In this document: in pieces, positions 16,059-24,814 of the stretch
Numbering within the stretch: position 1 is the first letter of the stretch
How the letters are laid out: each line of letters begins with the position of its first letter
DNA from: an uncultured Allosphingosinicella sp.
GTDB lineage: Bacteria > Pseudomonadota > Alphaproteobacteria > Sphingomonadales > Sphingomonadaceae
Length of the DNA: 46,855 bases
Reading direction: 5' to 3'
NCBI GenBank assembly: GCA_934539295.1
Contig: CAKTCN010000029.1
Location: 1 to 46,855, forward strand
Notes under the pieces: model-generated
Told to the model about the DNA's origin: nothing
The model's database searches: none
What the model saw: the letters and a program-made list of their open reading frames with translations, nothing else
Translations under genes and position numbers: made by a program

Positions 16059-16576
16059 GCCGCCAGGAATCCTGCGCCGAGCAGGAGCAATATCTTGACG
16101 TCGATCGCCGAACCGGCGCGGCGACGCTGGTCCACGAAGGCGTGGATGTCGGCCAGCGGCACGCGGTGCACCGTGATGTCCTCGCTTGCGACGCCGCCGC
16201 CTTCGCCGACCCTGGTCAGACCCTCCGCGCGGACCAGGTTGAACCCTTCGGACGACATGCCGGGGGACGCGTGGTAACGGCCGAGGTCGACCACCCGCTC
16301 GGCGCGGTAGCCGGTTTCCTCCTCGAGCTCGCGGATCGCGGCGGCGGCGACTTCCTCACCTTCGCTCTCGTCGCCGACCAGCCCGGCGGGCAGTTCCAGC
16401 GACATGGCCTTCAACGGCACGCGATATTGTTCAACAAGGATGACGTGGCCGGCATCGACGGCCAGGATGACCGCGGCCGTGACGCCGCGCGTGCGCGACA
16501 CGAACTCCCAGGGGCCTTCCTTGGTGACCTTGATATATTTGCCTTCCCACATGGTGGAGGCCTGTGTGTCGCTCAT
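16055..16576 (-). CDS. NUDIX hydrolase (ADP-ribose pyrophosphatase-like)
   Basis: Cytosolic pyrophosphohydrolase of 173 residues. The full NUDIX box is present: G, five residues, E, seven residues, then RELEEETGY. The segment ILVEQYRVPLKAMSLELPAG before it and YHASPGMSSEGFNLVRAEGL after it match the ADP-sugar pyrophosphatase subgroup. ADP-ribose or a related nucleotide sugar is the likely substrate. The ATG at 16576 overlaps the TGA of the preceding TPM gene as ATGA, so translation is probably coupled and the gene is the last of a four-gene operon from lemA. Its end overlaps the NDUFS4-like gene tail-to-tail. Confidence 0.92.
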   Translation of the reverse strand: MSDTQASTMWEGKYIKVTKEGPWEFVSRTRGVTAAVILAVDAGHVILVEQYRVPLKAMSLELPAGLVGDESEGEEVAAAAIRELEEETGYRAERVVDLGRYHASPGMSSEGFNLVRAEGLTRVGEGGGVASEDITVHRVPLADIHAFVDQRRRAGSAIDVKILLLLGAGFLAA

Positions 16577-17247
16577 AATTCGATCAGCTTGTCCGGTAGT
16601 TCGTTGGTGTCGGTGCCGGTCTTGGGCAGATATTCTGCCAGCACATGGCCGATCTGCTCGACCGCAAGCGCCATGCCGTCGCCGGGCCGGCCTTCCTTGA
16701 CCTCGCCGATCAAGGCCGCCATTGCGGCGCCCCACACCTCAGGTGTGACCTGGCTGTGGATCGCCTCGTCAGCCATGATCTCGGCGCGGTGTTCGGCCAG
16801 TGACAGGTACAACAGCACCCCGGTGCGGCCGATCGTCCGCCGCTCGGCACTGGCGCGGAACAGCTCCAGCGCGCGAGCATGGACGCGCCGGCTCTTGGTC
16901 GATGGCCGGGTCAGCGCCAAACGGATGGACTGCGATCCGAGCACAAGACGGGCAAGGAGGAATGCCAGAAGCTGCATCCCGACCAGCGCGAGCAGGGCGA
17001 TGCCGTGCCCGACCTGGCTGTTCCAGCCAGCAAATGGGCTCAGCACGGCGTCGATGGCAGCCATGGGCAGCGCGGCGAACGCCAGCGGCGGGACCAGCAT
17101 CGCCAAAGCGGGGTAGAGAAAGGCGACGTCGGAATAAGCATCCGATCTGGCGGCAACGATGGTGACGATCTCGCCATCGCTGGACCGCTCGGCCGCGGTT
17201 ACGGCGGCGCTCACCTTGGCATGATCTTCGGCTGTCAGGCGCATCAC
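16573..17247 (-). CDS. TPM-domain membrane protein (second of pair)
   Basis: Protein of 224 residues with an N-terminal TPM-like region (VTAAERSSDGEIVTIVAARSD) and then two hydrophobic segments (FLYPALAMLVPPLAFAALPMAAI and IALLALVGMQLLAFLLARLVLG). A second TPM-like part follows (RRVHARALELFRASAERRT, GVLLYLSLAEHRAEI). TPM domains occur in proteins of membrane or photosystem turnover; the biochemical activity is unsettled. The start is either GTG 17247 or the adjacent ATG 17244; both overlap the stop of the upstream TPM gene, which implies coupling. It sits inside the lemA-TPM-TPM-NUDIX operon. Confidence 0.87.
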   Translation of the reverse strand: MMRLTAEDHAKVSAAVTAAERSSDGEIVTIVAARSDAYSDVAFLYPALAMLVPPLAFAALPMAAIDAVLSPFAGWNSQVGHGIALLALVGMQLLAFLLARLVLGSQSIRLALTRPSTKSRRVHARALELFRASAERRTIGRTGVLLYLSLAEHRAEIMADEAIHSQVTPEVWGAAMAALIGEVKEGRPGDGMALAVEQIGHVLAEYLPKTGTDTNELPDKLIEL

Positions 17248-18077
17248 CAGCTCCCCGAGGCGCCGCCGCCCCCAAAAGATCCGCCGCCACCGGAGAAGCC
17301 GCCGAATCCGCCGTCGCCACCGCCGCCGAATCCACCGAAACCGCCACCTCCGTGGTGGGCGCTACGGCTCATCTCGTCGGCGACAGCCCAAAGGATGATT
17401 GGCCAGTCGCTACCGCCATAGCGACGCCCGCCCCACGGACCCTTGCGGCGACGCTTGCGCCGCGCCAGCGACATGCCGATTACCAGGAGGACCAAGCCAA
17501 GCACCAGCATGCCGCCGATCACGCCGGCCGCATCGCCCGACGATGCGCGGGATTGCGAAGCCTCGGCCACGGCCTCCATCGCACGTTGCTCCGCCACTTC
17601 CGGCGGCGCCTGCAATTGCTGGATGATCGCATCCGCGCCGGCGTTGATCCCGCCGGTATAATCATTCTCGCGGAAGCGCGGCAGAATAGTGTTGTTGACG
17701 ATCAGGCTCGACAGCGCGTCGGTCAGGATCGGCTCCAGGCCATAGCCGACCTCGATCCTGACCTTGCGCTCGTTGGGCGCGACCAGCAGGATCGTGCCGT
17801 TATTCGCCTCGCTCTGCCCGATCCCCCAGGCGCGGCCGAGGCGATAGCCGTAATCCTCGATCTCATAGCCTTGAAGGCTCGGCACCGTTGCGACCACCAG
17901 CTGGCGCGTGCTCGCTTTCTCCAATGCCTCGAGCTTGCCGGTCAACGCCGCCTCGGCGGCCGGCGTCAGCAGGTTCGCGCCGTCGACCACCCGGCCGCTG
18001 AGCTTGGGAAAGTCCTGCGTCGCGCCCGGACTGGCGAACGCGACCAGGAACAAGGCGGCAAGCGGCGTCCAGCGCAC
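17244..18077 (-). CDS. YgcG-like TPM-domain protein with glycine-rich tail
   Basis: Secreted and membrane-anchored protein of 277 residues. A signal peptide (1-20, cleavage near GATQ) is followed by a TPM domain over about 25-150 (RVVDGANLLTPAAEAALTGKLEALEK, then VRIEVGYGLEPILTDALSS). A transmembrane helix at about 195-215 (VIGGMLVLGLVLLVIGM), a basic patch and a tail of Gly, Ser and Phe ending GASGSW complete it. This layout is typical of YgcG-family proteins encoded next to LemA. The GTG start at 18077 lies 11 bases after the lemA stop. The glycine-rich tail resembles those of membrane-quality-control partners; function is inferred. Confidence 0.9.
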   Translation of the reverse strand: MRWTPLAALFLVAFASPGATQDFPKLSGRVVDGANLLTPAAEAALTGKLEALEKASTRQLVVATVPSLQGYEIEDYGYRLGRAWGIGQSEANNGTILLVAPNERKVRIEVGYGLEPILTDALSSLIVNNTILPRFRENDYTGGINAGADAIIQQLQAPPEVAEQRAMEAVAEASQSRASSGDAAGVIGGMLVLGLVLLVIGMSLARRKRRRKGPWGGRRYGGSDWPIILWAVADEMSRSAHHGGGGFGGFGGGGDGGFGGFSGGGGSFGGGGASGSW

Positions 18078-18088
18078 GCGCGTGCGCC

Positions 18089-18691
18089 TCAGCTGCCGTT
18101 GCCGAAGTTCACCGTCGGCGCGGTCTGTGCGCCCGCCGTTGCCTCGAACGGCACCTTGGGCTCGGCGCCGTGGAAGATCTTGGCGCCGATCGCGTCGGGG
18201 AAGGTGCGGATGCGGGTGTTATAGGCCTGCACCGCCTCGTTATAGTCGGTGCGGGCGATGGCGATGCGGTTCTCCGTGCCCTCCAGCTGCGATTGCAGCG
18301 CCAGGAAATTCTGGTTGGTCTTGAGGTCGGGATAAGCCTCCTGCAGCTGGCGCAGCGGCAGCAATGCGGTGGAAAGCTGGCCTTGCGCCTGGCTGAAGCG
18401 GCGCACCGCCTCCGGGTCCGAAAGCTGTTCGGGGCTCAAGGTGATCTGGGTGGCGCGGGCGCGTGCCTCCGTCACCTCGCGCAGGGTGCCGCGCTCCTGC
18501 GCTGCGGCGCCCTGGACGCTGGCGACGATGTTGGGGATGAGGTCGGCACGGCGCTGATACTGGTTCTGCACGTCGGCCCAGCGCGCATTGACCTCTTCCT
18601 CCGCGGTTGGAACGGAGTTGATGCCACAGCTGGCGAGGCTGATCGCCCCGACCGGCGCCAGGAACAAGGTCATGAAACGGTTGCGAGTCAC
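18089..18691 (-). CDS. lemA: LemA family lipoprotein
   Basis: LemA protein of 200 residues, first gene of an operon with two TPM genes and a NUDIX gene. The start is GTG 18691, giving MTRNRFMTLFLAPVGAISLASCG: a lipobox LASC with the acylated Cys near residue 22, and GGGAGG about a dozen bases before the GTG. ATG 18673 is the alternative start. The rest is the mostly helical LemA domain: WADVQNQYQRRADLIPNIVASVQG, EVTEARARAT, and LQEAYPDLKTNQNFLALQSQLEGTENRIAIAR. LemA proteins are envelope-associated with unsettled function; they accompany TPM proteins in many bacteria. Confidence 0.93.
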   Translation of the reverse strand: MTRNRFMTLFLAPVGAISLASCGINSVPTAEEEVNARWADVQNQYQRRADLIPNIVASVQGAAAQERGTLREVTEARARATQITLSPEQLSDPEAVRRFSQAQGQLSTALLPLRQLQEAYPDLKTNQNFLALQSQLEGTENRIAIARTDYNEAVQAYNTRIRTFPDAIGAKIFHGAEPKVPFEATAGAQTAPTVNFGNGS

Positions 18692-18763
18692 CTCAGCGTC
18701 CTCCCTCTTCGAACGTGACCATTGACGTAGGTATTCCGGAACGCCGCCGCAACGGCATTGCCG

Positions 18764-18799
18764 CAAAAGAAAGCGCTCCGACCACTTGGGCCGGAGCGC
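18764..18799 (-). terminator. Rho-independent terminator for the 18823-19485 gene
   Basis: Read on the minus strand, an eight-base stem GCGCTCCG / CGGAGCGC (18792-18799 and 18773-18780) is followed at once by TTTCTTTT. It lies 24 bases after the stop of the minus-strand gene at 18823 and ahead of lemA, so it separates the two transcripts. Confidence 0.85.
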
Positions 18800-18822
18800 C
18801 TGACTTGGCTGATGGGCGCGGA

Positions 18823-19485
18823 TCAGCGCGCCATCGGGAAGACCTGCGTCACCTGATGCGTGCGATTGTCGATCTGGTACACGTTCTGGCCGTCCGCGCG
18901 GTAATAGACGCCGCTGCCGTCTCGATACTGATTGCGCAGGGTCGCGGGCACCGCGACGAGATTGCCCGGGACGCGCTGCCCGACATTGAGGCCGCAATCG
19001 GTGTCCACCGTTCCCGTGGCACGATTGAGAACGCCGGCCAGCAGGCCGCCGACACCCGTACGTACCTCACAGGCTACGCCGTCCTCGACCGGTCCACCGA
19101 CGCCGGTGTAGCTGCCATTTTCGGCATCCCATTCGCGGTCCCAGGCGGCATAGCGCCCGTTCTGCCCGCCATCGGCGGTGCGCAGGTCCTGGCGGATGTC
19201 GCGCATACGATCCGTCAGGTCCTCGCGCTCTGCCTCGGTCAGGCCGTTGCGGCTATATTGCCGCTCCAGCCGGGTAAGCGCAGCGATGTCCGTGCGCAGG
19301 GTGCGCGCTTCCGTGCGGTCGATGGTGCCCGCGCTGACGCCGCTTTGCAGCCGCGTGTCGAGCTGCGCGATGCGGCTCGCCAGGCTGGCATTCGCCCGCG
19401 TGTTGGCGTTGGTGGTCTGCGCGACCGCAGGAGCGGCCACGGTGAGGGCGCTCGCGGCGCCGATCATGAAAAGGACCTTGTTCAT
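18823..19485 (-). CDS. Secreted protein of unknown function with helical N-terminal half
   Basis: Exported protein of 220 residues. A signal peptide (1-22, cleavage near AVAQ) is followed by an Asn/Ala/Arg-rich stretch and a helical region (SLASRIAQLDTRLQSGVSAGTIDRTEARTLRTDI), with the look of a periplasmic coiled-coil. The C-terminal half has two cysteines (GVACEVRTG and TDCGLNVG) and ends in DGQNVYQIDNRTHQVTQVFP, a pattern of short beta-strands. The ATG at 19485 has GGAG upstream. A good terminator follows and the gene is probably monocistronic. Similar proteins annotated as hypothetical are familiar from sphingomonads; I cannot assign a role. Confidence 0.78.
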   Translation of the reverse strand: MNKVLFMIGAASALTVAAPAVAQTTNANTRANASLASRIAQLDTRLQSGVSAGTIDRTEARTLRTDIAALTRLERQYSRNGLTEAEREDLTDRMRDIRQDLRTADGGQNGRYAAWDREWDAENGSYTGVGGPVEDGVACEVRTGVGGLLAGVLNRATGTVDTDCGLNVGQRVPGNLVAVPATLRNQYRDGSGVYYRADGQNVYQIDNRTHQVTQVFPMAR

Positions 19486-19577
19486 CACGAAACACTCCAA
19501 AATAGGCCCCGCCGCATACGGCCGTGCTAACGCATGTGAGTGTTTCCTGTTTCCCCGGCCCGTTTGCAGCCGCCTGA

Positions 19578-20120
19578 TCAGTGCGCCCATCGCTCGGTCA
19601 GCAACTGTGCCCTTCCGTCCTTGAGGCTGACCTCCATCGCCGGCTCGTCGCTGCGTCCCGGTGCGAACAATTCGTAGATCACCGTGCCGTCCGTCTGCCG
19701 GCTTTCGATCACGCGTTGCGGTTCGAAAAAGCCGGGTGCGGCCCGCGCCGCGGCAATCACGGCGGCAGGCGCGTCGGCAAAGGCGATGTCCCGCTGAATC
19801 TCGACCACGCGAAACGCCTCGCCCTCCTGGATAATGTCGAGCTCGACCTCGCTTCCGTCCGGCCGTGTGCCTTCCACGTCGAAATAGACGCGGCCCTCAC
19901 GCTCCTTGCGCTCGGCCTCCGACACTTTCATGCCCGGCACCGTTTGTTCGATGAGAGCCGCAAGCGGCGCGGGAAGACCGTCAGCGGCGACTTCGCTGAC
20001 GTTGGTATCCGGCCCCTGAGCGAGCAGGCCGTTCCCGGCCGCCTCGTTCGCATCCGGGCCGTTGGAGCAGGCGGCAGTGCCGATCAGTGCCACGCCGATC
20101 AGGATCGTCTTTGCGTCCAT
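19578..20120 (-). CDS. PepSY-like lipoprotein
   Basis: Lipoprotein of 180 residues. MDAKTILIGVALIGTAACSN gives a lipobox GTAAC with Cys near residue 18. Two similar halves of the mature protein each show the helix-then-strands pattern of PepSY domains: one around VSEAERKEREGRVYFDVEGTRPDGSEVELDI, one around RVIESRQTDGTVIYELFA. PepSY proteins act as periplasmic modulators of peptidases or sensors; no partner is evident here. The ATG at 20120 follows GGGGAGGA at ideal spacing, so it is preferred over the long upstream frame. Confidence 0.8.
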   Translation of the reverse strand: MDAKTILIGVALIGTAACSNGPDANEAAGNGLLAQGPDTNVSEVAADGLPAPLAALIEQTVPGMKVSEAERKEREGRVYFDVEGTRPDGSEVELDIIQEGEAFRVVEIQRDIAFADAPAAVIAAARAAPGFFEPQRVIESRQTDGTVIYELFAPGRSDEPAMEVSLKDGRAQLLTERWAH

Positions 20121-20181
20121 GTCATCCTCCCCTGTTCTTGTTGGGGCTGAGCCTAACGCAGTCCCTTCCGCGTTCCCAGCC

Positions 20182-21093
20182 TCATCGCCGATAGAGGTAG
20201 TCGTCCGGAAGGCCGAGCCGGCGGCAGGATTGCACGGCGGGCGAGGAGCGGATGACGATCCGGTCGCCGGCACGGGCCACGGCCTTCACGACGGCGCGTT
20301 CCCACGGGCGCAGGTCCCAGCGCGCACCGAGCCGCAAGCGGCTGCGGACCCACGGCGGGAGCAGGTCCACCGCGGCCTTGATCAGCAATCGCTGCACCGG
20401 CCGCATCGCGACCGGCAGCGCCGCCGTTTGGTCCATGATCGACAGGAATTCGAACACGATGGGCGAGGGGACGAGCTTGTCCTTCATGCGATCGAACAGC
20501 GCATCCAGCTCCGCCTGCGATGCAGGTGCGCCGGTCGCCCCGTAAAGCTGCGCGGACGGCTGCGCTTCCACGAACAGTGCATCCCGCTGCTCGATCGAAA
20601 GCGGCCGCACGAACCGGTGATAGGCCTCCATGAAGCCGAAGCCGGCCGTTGCCTGCACCCATACCAGCAGTTCCGGGTCGTTCGCGTCATAAGCGATGCC
20701 CTCGCTGGTGGTGCCGGTGACACGCCCGTGCATGCCGACCACGCCGCGGATCATCCGTTCGGCGACCTCGCGCGGGCCATAGACGGTGACCATGGCGGCG
20801 AGGCCGGTGCGCTGCAACCGCGCGAGTGCATCCTGGCGAAAGCTGCTATGCTGCCACACGCCGTCGCGTACGCGCGGCTCGCCCATTTCCAGCAGCACGG
20901 CGGTGATGCCGCCGATGAACAGGGCAATCGGGCTCTTGAACACGCGCCACGATACCGAATCGGCTGGCACCAGCGCCTGCGCCCCTGCCGGTGCGCCGAA
21001 ATCCACCTTCGGACCGGCGCTCGGCTGCAGGAAATCAATCGCGAACGCCTCCACACGGCGCTGGACGGTGCCCGGCAGTGCGATGGCGTTCAC
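20182..21093 (-). CDS. MpaB-like oxygenase family protein (DUF2236)
   Basis: Protein of 303 residues from the DUF2236/MpaB-latex-clearing protein family, heme proteins that include oxygenases and oxidases in fungi and actinobacteria. Family features include DSVSWRVFKSP, GGITAVLLEMGEPRVRDGVWQHSSF, VYGPREVAERMIRGVVGMHGRVTG, and the segment DPELLVWVQATAGFGFMEAYHRFV, with conserved histidines that could bind heme. Translation appears to start at GTG 21093 with a weak ribosome site. The gene for a small acidic protein ends 12 bases upstream, so the two are probably co-transcribed. Substrate unknown. Confidence 0.85.
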   Translation of the reverse strand: MNAIALPGTVQRRVEAFAIDFLQPSAGPKVDFGAPAGAQALVPADSVSWRVFKSPIALFIGGITAVLLEMGEPRVRDGVWQHSSFRQDALARLQRTGLAAMVTVYGPREVAERMIRGVVGMHGRVTGTTSEGIAYDANDPELLVWVQATAGFGFMEAYHRFVRPLSIEQRDALFVEAQPSAQLYGATGAPASQAELDALFDRMKDKLVPSPIVFEFLSIMDQTAALPVAMRPVQRLLIKAAVDLLPPWVRSRLRLGARWDLRPWERAVVKAVARAGDRIVIRSSPAVQSCRRLGLPDDYLYRR

Positions 21094-21104
21094 GCGAGCG
21101 GCGC

Positions 21105-21434
21105 TCAGGCGCGGCTCGAACCGGTCACGCCGGCGTCGATCTCGATCCCGGACGGTGCCTCGCCATGGTCCGGCTCGTCTTCGTCCAGTTCGCTGTCATA
21201 GTCGCCATAGACGCCGGTGAAGCCGGGATGGGCGGCAAGCTCGCGGATGGCGGAGGCGTCATATTCCTGCAGGTCCTCCCCGCCGACACGCAGCGTCAGG
21301 CCATTCTGCTGGTCGGCCGGCATTTCCAGGAACGCGCCCACCAGTTGCTGGACGACGCCCTGCGCTTCCACTTCCTCGCCCGCACCGGTGCGGCGGATGA
21401 GGTGCGCTTCGCGATCCCATTGAATATCAGACAT
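21105..21434 (-). CDS. Small acidic protein of unknown function
   Basis: Cytosolic protein of 109 residues with no signal peptide. An N-terminal strand region (MSDIQWDREAHLIRRTG) is followed by a helical middle and a strongly acidic tail (DYDSELDEDEPDHGEAPSG). The ATG at 21434 has a good AGGAG site. It lies between the cation diffusion facilitator and the MpaB-like gene on the same strand, with 54 and 11 bases to its neighbours, so an operon is likely. I do not recognise the family. Confidence 0.7.
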   Translation of the reverse strand: MSDIQWDREAHLIRRTGAGEEVEAQGVVQQLVGAFLEMPADQQNGLTLRVGGEDLQEYDASAIRELAAHPGFTGVYGDYDSELDEDEPDHGEAPSGIEIDAGVTGSSRA

Positions 21435-21488
21435 GACGAACTCCTGAAGGTTGCAGCCCCGAACGCCCGTCGGCCACCTTCGGCTCCG

Positions 21489-22469
21489 TTAGACGCGATC
21501 GTGGTGGTGGAGATCGCAGTCGGCGCCGTCCCCTATCTCGATCTGCAGGGTCACATGGCCGATGCCGAAGCGGTGGTGCATCACTTCTTCCGCATGGCGA
21601 AGCAGCGCGTCGCCAGGGTGTCCGGCCGGGATCAGGAGGTGCGCGGTCATCACCGTCTCAGTGGTGCTCATCGGCCAGATGTGGAGGTCGTGCACCGCCA
21701 CAACGCCGGGGAGGGCGGACAAGGCGGCTTCCACCGCCTCCGGGTCGATGCCGGTGGGAACCGCGTCCAGCGACATCGCCACGGCGTCCTTCATCAGGCC
21801 CCAGCCGCCCCAGAAGATGATCAACGCGATGGCAAGGCTCACCGCCGGGTCGATCCATGCCGCGCCGGTCAGCGTGATGGCGAGCCCCGCCACGACCACG
21901 CCTGCCGACACCCCTGCATCCGCCGCCATGTGGAGATAGGCGCCGCGGATGTTGATGTCCCCCTTGCGGCCGCGTGCGAACAGCAAGGCGGTGGCGAGAT
22001 TGATGACGACGCCGGCAGCGGCCACGGCCATCATCGTCCGGCCCGGCACCTGCGGCGCGCTGCCCAGTCTCTGCACCGCCTCCAGCACGATCGCGCCCAG
22101 CGCCACCATCAGCAGCAGCGCGTTGGCGAGCGCAGCCAGGATGGTGGATCCCCGCAGGCCGTAGGTGAAGCGCCGGCTCGGCGGGCGGGTCGCCAGCGAT
22201 GCACCGATCCATGCCACGGCCAGTCCCAGCACGTCCGAAAGGTTGTGGCCGGCATCGGCCAGCAGCGCCATCGATCCGGTGATCAGGCCGTAGCTTGCCT
22301 CGATGATGACGAAGATCGTGTTGAGCGTGATACCGATCGCGAAGGCCCGACCGAAATCCGCAGGGGCGTGTCCATGCCCATGATGACCATGACCATGACC
22401 ATGGCCATGCCCATGCCGATGCCCATGATGCCCATGTCCGTGATGATGCGCGTGCCGCCCCTCGCTCAT
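21489..22469 (-). CDS. Cation diffusion facilitator (CzcD/ZitB-like) with His-rich N-terminus
   Basis: Inner-membrane metal/proton antiporter of 326 residues, likely exporting zinc or a similar divalent cation. Residues 2-34 are a run of His and Gly pairs that would bind metal in the cytosol. Six transmembrane helices follow; helix II has LLADAGHNLSD and helix V HMAADAGVS, the HxxxD pairs that form the transport site. The C-terminal cytosolic domain has the ferredoxin-like pattern (VVAVHDLHIWPMSTTETVMTAHLLI) and ends in further histidines. The ATG at 22469 starts just before the His tract; the longer frame overlaps the cupin gene and is unlikely. Confidence 0.94.
   Translation of the reverse strand: MSEGRHAHHHGHGHHGHRHGHGHGHGHGHHGHGHAPADFGRAFAIGITLNTIFVIIEASYGLITGSMALLADAGHNLSDVLGLAVAWIGASLATRPPSRRFTYGLRGSTILAALANALLLMVALGAIVLEAVQRLGSAPQVPGRTMMAVAAAGVVINLATALLFARGRKGDINIRGAYLHMAADAGVSAGVVVAGLAITLTGAAWIDPAVSLAIALIIFWGGWGLMKDAVAMSLDAVPTGIDPEAVEAALSALPGVVAVHDLHIWPMSTTETVMTAHLLIPAGHPGDALLRHAEEVMHHRFGIGHVTLQIEIGDGADCDLHHHDRV
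22377..22460 (-). repeat. His/Gly codon repeat inside the cation diffusion facilitator gene
   Basis: A short-period repeat of CAT/GGC-type codons (read on the minus strand) encodes alternating His and Gly residues near the N-terminus of the metal exporter. It is low-complexity coding DNA, not a CRISPR or intergenic repeat. Such tracts may vary in length between strains through slippage. Confidence 0.8.
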
Positions 22470-22503
22470 GATCTGCGGTCTAGCAAGCGGATGCCCCCTT
22501 ATA

Positions 22504-22926
22504 CTAGCCCGGCTGCCAGCCCGGTGCGGCAAGCTCGAACCCTTCGAAGCGGAAGGCGGGGGAGACGATGCAGGACACCAGTGCCCAGCCGCGATCGGCA
22601 TGCGCCGCCTGCCAATGATGCGCGGGGATCAGCAATTGCGGGCTCTCGTCGCGCAGTATGTCGGGACCGAGACGCAGGCTCTCCACCGGCCCGGCATCGC
22701 CCGCCGCGCGATCGAGGCGAAGTGCGCCGCCGGCATGCCACAACCACAATTCGGCCGCGTCAACCCGGTGCCAGTGCGAGCGCTGGCCCTCCTCCAGCAG
22801 GAACAGGATGGCCGTGGCGCTACCGCGATCCGCCGGCTCGTCCGCCCGCCAGGTTTCACGATACCAGCCCCCTTCGGGATGCGGCTGCAGGCCGAGCCGT
22901 TCGATGATCGCGCGCGCCTCGCTCAT
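22504..22926 (-). CDS. Cupin superfamily protein (DUF985)
   Basis: Single-domain cupin of 140 residues from the DUF985 family. Typical features are the N-terminal [16 protein letters not shown], the first cupin motif around [18 protein letters not shown], and [28 protein letters not shown], which carries further metal-ligand histidines. The enzymatic role of the family is not established. Its ATG overlaps the dctA stop as ATGA, so translation is probably coupled to the transporter gene; this hints at a role near uptake or use of C4-dicarboxylates, but that is inference. Confidence 0.9.
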   Translation of the reverse strand: MSEARAIIERLGLQPHPEGGWYRETWRADEPADRGSATAILFLLEEGQRSHWHRVDAAELWLWHAGGALRLDRAAGDAGPVESLRLGPDILRDESPQLLIPAHHWQAAHADRGWALVSCIVSPAFRFEGFELAAPGWQPG

Positions 22927-24263
22927 GGCCGCATGTCGCTCTGATCGTGGATCTGCAGGGCGTCGCTCTCGGCCTCGGTAAGATCGCCGCCCTTGCCCGC
23001 GAAGGCGGCGCGCAGCTGGTCCATGTCGAGTGAACGCTCCCAACGTGCCACCACGATCGTCGCCACCGCATTGCCGGTGAAGTTGGTGAGCGCGCGGCAT
23101 TCGCTCATGAAGCGGTCGACGCCCAGGATCAGCGCCATGCCCGCGACCGGGACCGCCGGCACCACCGACAAGGTCGCGGCGAGCACGATGAAGCCCGACC
23201 CCGTGACGCCCGCCGCGCCCTTGGACGACAGGATCGCCACTGCCATCAGCAAGGCCTGGTCGCCGATGCTGAGATCGGTGTTGGTCGCCTGCGCGATGAA
23301 CAGGGCGGCAAGCGACATGTAGATGTTGGTGCCGTCGAGGTTGAAGGAATAGCCGGTGGGCACGACCAGGCCGACGATCGGCTTGGGGCAGCCCGCGCGC
23401 TCCAATTTCTCCATCAGCAAGGGCATCGCGCTCTCGGACGAGGACGTGCCGAGCACCAGCAGCAATTCGTCCTTGATGTAACGTACGAGCCCAAACAGCG
23501 AGAAACCCGCCGCCCGCGCGACCAGCCCCAGCACCACCACCACGAAGATCAGCGAGGTCAGGTAGAAGGTCGCGATCAGCCCGGCGAGATTGGCGAGCGT
23601 TTCCACCCCATATTCGCCGATGGTGAAGGCCATGGCGCCGAAGGCACCGATCGGGGCGGCGTACATCAGGATATGCACCATCCGGAACACGACGGCGGTG
23701 ATCGTGCGCAGGCTGTCCAGCAGCCGCTCGCCCTTGGCCCCGATCAGCGCGAGCGCGATGCCGAACAGGATGGCGACGAACAGCACCTGCAGGATCTCGC
23801 CCGACGTGAAGGCGCTGACCGCCGTTTCGGGGATGATGTGCAGCAGGAATTCGGTGATGGTGCGCTCCTGCGCCGCCTTCACATAGCCCGACACCGCGCC
23901 CTGGTTCAGCGTAGCCGGATCGATATCGAGGCCGGCGCCGGGCCGGACCAGGTTGCCGACGATCAGCCCCACGAGCAGCGCCAGCGTGGAGAAGGTCAGG
24001 AAATAGGCCATCGCCTTGGCGCCGACACGGCCAAAGGCCTTGAGGTCCGACATGCCGGCAATGCCCGTCACTACCGTCAGGAAGATGACGGGCGTGATGA
24101 TCATCTTCACCAGCTTGATGAACGCGTCGCCGAGCGGCTTCAGCCCGCGGCCGAAATCGGGAAAGATCCACCCCACCAGGATGCCGAGCGCGATACCCAC
24201 CAGCACCTGGAAATAGAGCGTCTTCCAGAACGGCTTCCCGCCTGCGGCAACCGCCATCGTCAT
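22923..24263 (-). CDS. dctA: C4-dicarboxylate/cation symporter (DctA/GltP family)
   Basis: Secondary transporter of 446 residues in the inner membrane that takes up succinate, fumarate, malate or aspartate with protons or sodium. Signature segments are all present: the serine-rich loop [33 protein letters not shown], and [16 protein letters not shown], which form the substrate and cation sites in this family. N-terminal residues [19 protein letters not shown] match DctA. The start is ATG 24263 or the next ATG at 24257, both after GAGAGG. It is divergent from the PNPOx-like gene and coupled to the cupin gene downstream. Confidence 0.95.
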   Translation of the reverse strand: MTMAVAAGGKPFWKTLYFQVLVGIALGILVGWIFPDFGRGLKPLGDAFIKLVKMIITPVIFLTVVTGIAGMSDLKAFGRVGAKAMAYFLTFSTLALLVGLIVGNLVRPGAGLDIDPATLNQGAVSGYVKAAQERTITEFLLHIIPETAVSAFTSGEILQVLFVAILFGIALALIGAKGERLLDSLRTITAVVFRMVHILMYAAPIGAFGAMAFTIGEYGVETLANLAGLIATFYLTSLIFVVVVLGLVARAAGFSLFGLVRYIKDELLLVLGTSSSESAMPLLMEKLERAGCPKPIVGLVVPTGYSFNLDGTNIYMSLAALFIAQATNTDLSIGDQALLMAVAILSSKGAAGVTGSGFIVLAATLSVVPAVPVAGMALILGVDRFMSECRALTNFTGNAVATIVVARWERSLDMDQLRAAFAGKGGDLTEAESDALQIHDQSDMRP

Positions 24264-24382
24264 CCTCTCGTCATATCGGGCCGCACCATAGCAGGCGATG
24301 CAGCGCTTTGTGCAAGCCATGGCTCCTTTGACCCGCACCGGCGTTCGTGGCGGCAGGTCATTTCGATGCAGGAGTTTTCAGC

Positions 24383-24814
24383 ATGCCCAAGACGCTGTCC
24401 GACATTTCGGAGAAGATGCGCGACATCGATTATGTGATGCTGTCCACCCGCACCGAAGGCGGCGCGGTCGGTGCGCGCCCGATGAGCAACAATCGCGACG
24501 TCGATTATGACGGCGACAGCTTCTACTTCACCACCGACGATACGCTGATGGTGAAGGATATCGCGCGCGATCCGCAGGTCGGCATCTCGGTCCAGGGCAA
24601 GTCCGGCATCGTCGGGCAGCGCCCCTTCTTCGTGGCGGTCGAGGGCCGAGCCGAGCTGATCCGCGACAAGGCCGCGTTCGAGGCGCATTGGACCAAGGAT
24701 CTGGAGATCTGGTTCAAGGACGGCGTGGACACGCCCGGCCTCGTCCTCATCAAGGTGTCGGCGGTGCGGATCCACTATTGGGACGGGCAGGACGAAGGCG
24801 AGATCGCGCTCTAG
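24383..24814 (+). CDS. Pyridoxamine 5'-phosphate oxidase-like flavoprotein (general stress protein 26 type)
   Basis: Protein of 143 residues with the split-barrel flavin-binding fold of the PNPOx-like superfamily. Typical stretches are DIDYVMLSTRTEGGAVGARPMSNN (the FMN-phosphate region) and DSFYFTTDDTLMVKDIARDPQVGISVQG. The C-terminus has VSAVRIHYWDGQDEGEI. Members of this subgroup bind FMN or FAD and are associated with stress, but usually do not oxidise pyridoxamine phosphate. AGGAG precedes the ATG at 24383. Its TAG stop shares a CTAG with the stop of the convergent Fe-S protein gene. Confidence 0.9.
   Translation: MPKTLSDISEKMRDIDYVMLSTRTEGGAVGARPMSNNRDVDYDGDSFYFTTDDTLMVKDIARDPQVGISVQGKSGIVGQRPFFVAVEGRAELIRDKAAFEAHWTKDLEIWFKDGVDTPGLVLIKVSAVRIHYWDGQDEGEIAL

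Noticed and set aside
22377..22460. Short regular repeats considered as a CRISPR array
   Set aside because: The repeat unit is a few codons with no unique spacers and encodes the His tract of a metal exporter.
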